From contig DAIMYQ010000018.1 of the NCBI GenBank assembly GCA_036734385.1, forward strand, positions 1 through 33,654: a DNA stretch of 33,654 bases, in the 5' to 3' direction. The DNA comes from JAAYPI01 sp036734385. Its GTDB lineage: Bacteria > Bacteroidota > Bacteroidia > Bacteroidales > Paludibacteraceae. The position numbers were made by a program, and so were the translations under genes. The notes beneath the pieces are model-generated. The model was not told the origin of the DNA, ran no database searches, and saw nothing but the letters and a program-made list of their open reading frames with translations. Positions 32,547-33,654 of this stretch are shown here, piece by piece (position 1 is the stretch's first letter; each line of letters begins with the position of its first letter).

Positions 32547-33302
32547 ATGGATAAAAAAGGCTTTGATTTTGTTCGAATAATAAAATGTTTGGATGAATTA
32601 TGTGAATTAATCATGAATCTGCATAGTTTTAAAGTCGAAAATGACAAAACTATACTTATTCGCGAGTTTGTTCAAAAATCAAACTCTTTACTCAAAGCTC
32701 AATCCCTATTATTAGTAAACTTTCAAGTAGCTGAATGTGCTATCTTGTACCGCACACATTTAGAACGCTATATCTATCTACTGGAAATCGTCGAAAGAAA
32801 TGAGTATTCCGATTTTACAAAGTGGTCTGACAGCAAACAAATTAAACTGCTTGAAAAGATGATTTCTGAGCAACGAAAGAATGATATTTCCATTCCTGCA
32901 CTTAAAGTGAAAAATCTAAACAAGAAAATAGATAAACACCCCAAATGGGACGCATTTAAAATTGAGAATTATTTTAAAAGCTTTAATCTAAAGAATGCTT
33001 ATATTCAGCACTTTGATATGGCAAGTTCTTTTGTGCATACTCGCGTAAATCAAGATAATAATACCATACTGAAAATTAAAGAAACTTCAGATTTCTATAA
33101 AATAAACCCATGGATATTAATAGAATGTGCAATTCAGTTGCACATGGAAATTTTATTAATCTCATTATCTGAATGTTACAATGATATTCATTCGTTGATC
33201 GAATTCTTTTTCACTCAAGTTGAGCGATATATCGCTGGTGAAATAGATTTCAATTCCTTCGAATCTAAATATAAAAGCATTATAATGCACCTAAATTTGT
33301 AA
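32547..33302 (+). CDS. DUF5677-like protein of the restriction island
   Basis: A 251-residue, mostly helical protein without signal or membrane segments. The pattern NFQVAECAILYRTHLERYIY near residue 65, and DMASSFVHTRVNQ near residue 160, with a conserved-looking R/E and S/H, resembles the DUF5677 family (function unknown, frequent in defence islands). The start at 32547 is close to the gap and could be misplaced. Its position between hsdS and a Fic gene suggests an accessory role in defence, but I cannot assign an activity. Base composition is more AT-rich than hsdRM, hinting at separate acquisition. Confidence 0.6.
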   Translation: MDKKGFDFVRIIKCLDELCELIMNLHSFKVENDKTILIREFVQKSNSLLKAQSLLLVNFQVAECAILYRTHLERYIYLLEIVERNEYSDFTKWSDSKQIKLLEKMISEQRKNDISIPALKVKNLNKKIDKHPKWDAFKIENYFKSFNLKNAYIQHFDMASSFVHTRVNQDNNTILKIKETSDFYKINPWILIECAIQLHMEILLISLSECYNDIHSLIEFFFTQVERYIAGEIDFNSFESKYKSIIMHLNL

Positions 33303-33307
33303 CTACC

Positions 33308-33370
33308 ATGTCCGACAAAACAGTTAATATCTATTGCGACGAAATCACCCATTTTCGATACCATAAATGA
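33308..33370 (+). pseudogene. DUF3800-like N-terminal stub
   Basis: Twenty codons (MSDKTVNIYCDEITHFRYHK, then TGA) resemble the start of DUF3800 proteins, which open with an IYCDES-type acidic motif of a predicted nuclease fold. The reading ends at once and nothing similar follows, so this is a remnant of a defence-island gene, or chance. Confidence 0.4.
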
Positions 33371-33415
33371 ATTTTTCAACGCAATATATTTGATAAAATA
33401 TTGGTTAATTATACA

Positions 33416-33423
33416 TACTTTTG
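33416..33423 (+). promoter_or_regulatory. -7 box of the Fic gene promoter
   Basis: TACTTTTG matches TAnnTTTG and lies 17 bp before the Fic start codon, the spacing seen at other promoters in this window. A TTTG at 33389-33392 is 23 bases upstream, a little far for -33. Confidence 0.55.
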
Positions 33424-33439
33424 TGATATATCTAATTAT

Positions 33440-33654
33440 ATGAGTTACAAGATCCCCGATTTGCCACTAAGTTTCGATGTAGAAACGAAGTCAGTGTTAA
33501 AACAAACCATTGAGTCTAACCGCAGGTTAGCCGAATTGAAAGGTGTAGTGAAATCTATGCCCAATGCGTCTATTCTTATCAATACACTTGCCTTGCAGGA
33601 AGCCAAAGACAGTTCCGCTATCGAAAGTATTATTACTACACATGATGAACTTTA
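33440..33654 (+). CDS. Fic-family protein, N-terminal part (cut by window edge)
   Basis: Starting at ATG 33440, 71 codons run off the window. They read the Fic N-terminal domain: LAELKGVVKSMPNASILINT, then ALQEAKDSSAIESIITTHDE. The stretch S-S-A-I-E-S is the inhibitory motif position ([S/T]xxxE[G/N]) with S in place of the usual G/N. The catalytic HPFxxGNGR motif lies beyond the edge. Fic enzymes AMPylate proteins; this type often accompanies type I restriction loci in Bacteroidota. Confidence 0.88.
   Translation, partial: MSYKIPDLPLSFDVETKSVLKQTIESNRRLAELKGVVKSMPNASILINTLALQEAKDSSAIESIITTHDEL

Noticed and set aside
1..33654. tRNA, rRNA or CRISPR content
   Set aside because: No CCA-ended cloverleaf, ribosomal signature or regularly spaced repeat-spacer array was found by reading; the short heptad repeats are not CRISPR.

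Overview
The window looks like Bacteroidota (probably Bacteroidales), from a draft or metagenome-derived scaffold. Grounds: moderately AT-rich DNA, repeated use of the Bacteroidetes -7 promoter element TAnnTTTG (sometimes with TTTG about 19 bases upstream), few Shine-Dalgarno sites, short lipoprotein signals, an RteC-like regulator, and intergenic heptad repeats typical of this phylum. Two runs of exactly 100 N (21542-21641 and 32437-32536) are scaffold gaps, so contiguity across them is assumed. No rRNA, tRNA or CRISPR array was seen.

Region 1 (1-10.3 kb, + strand) is an envelope-stress or efflux module: a half-size EamA transporter, an OmpR-type response regulator and its histidine kinase, then a TolC/adaptor/RND tripartite pump followed by a PagL-like lipid A deacylase, then a PAP2 lipid phosphatase. 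The three transcription units start with the same arrangement: a ~20-bp motif, consensus ATTCWAAWTTTCTRCARAAT, whose first base lies 27-28 bp before a perfect TAnnTTTG box. This looks like a local regulon of the two-component system, joining drug/metal efflux to lipid A remodelling.

Region 2 (10.4-14.3 kb) holds a frameshifted rteC (relic of a conjugative-transposon regulator), a small lipoprotein, an intergenic region with its own strong promoter and nested stems, and a PIF1-like helicase with a C-terminal HRDC domain.

Region 3 (14.3-21.5 kb, - strand) reads: tail of an unknown gene, acyl carrier protein, RND adaptor lipoprotein, a 1485-residue natural fusion of RND permease and TolC with a signal-peptide-like junction, then a CDP-alcohol phosphatidyltransferase and a GtrA-type membrane protein. 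ACP plus a dedicated pump plus a lipid head-group transferase suggests export or assembly of an ACP-derived lipid. That is inference.

Region 4 (21.6-23.2 kb) is a truncated secreted carbohydrate-binding-module protein abutting a left-truncated IS3-family element. Region 5 (23.2-26.1 kb) is an organoarsenical resistance cluster (arsR, arsE-, arsF- and arsG-like genes, and an ArsP/DUF318 permease) with two operators of the form TTCG-N8-CGAA; in the first, the N8 is exactly the -7 promoter box. Region 6 (26.2-27.7 kb) has an outer-membrane barrel gene and remnants of an AraC regulator and a DUF3987-type mobile-element protein.

Region 7 (27.8 kb to the end) is a defence island: type I restriction-modification genes hsdR, hsdM and hsdS (hsdS broken by a gap exactly after its internal repeat), a DUF5677-like gene, a DUF3800 stub, and the start of a Fic-family gene cut by the window edge.
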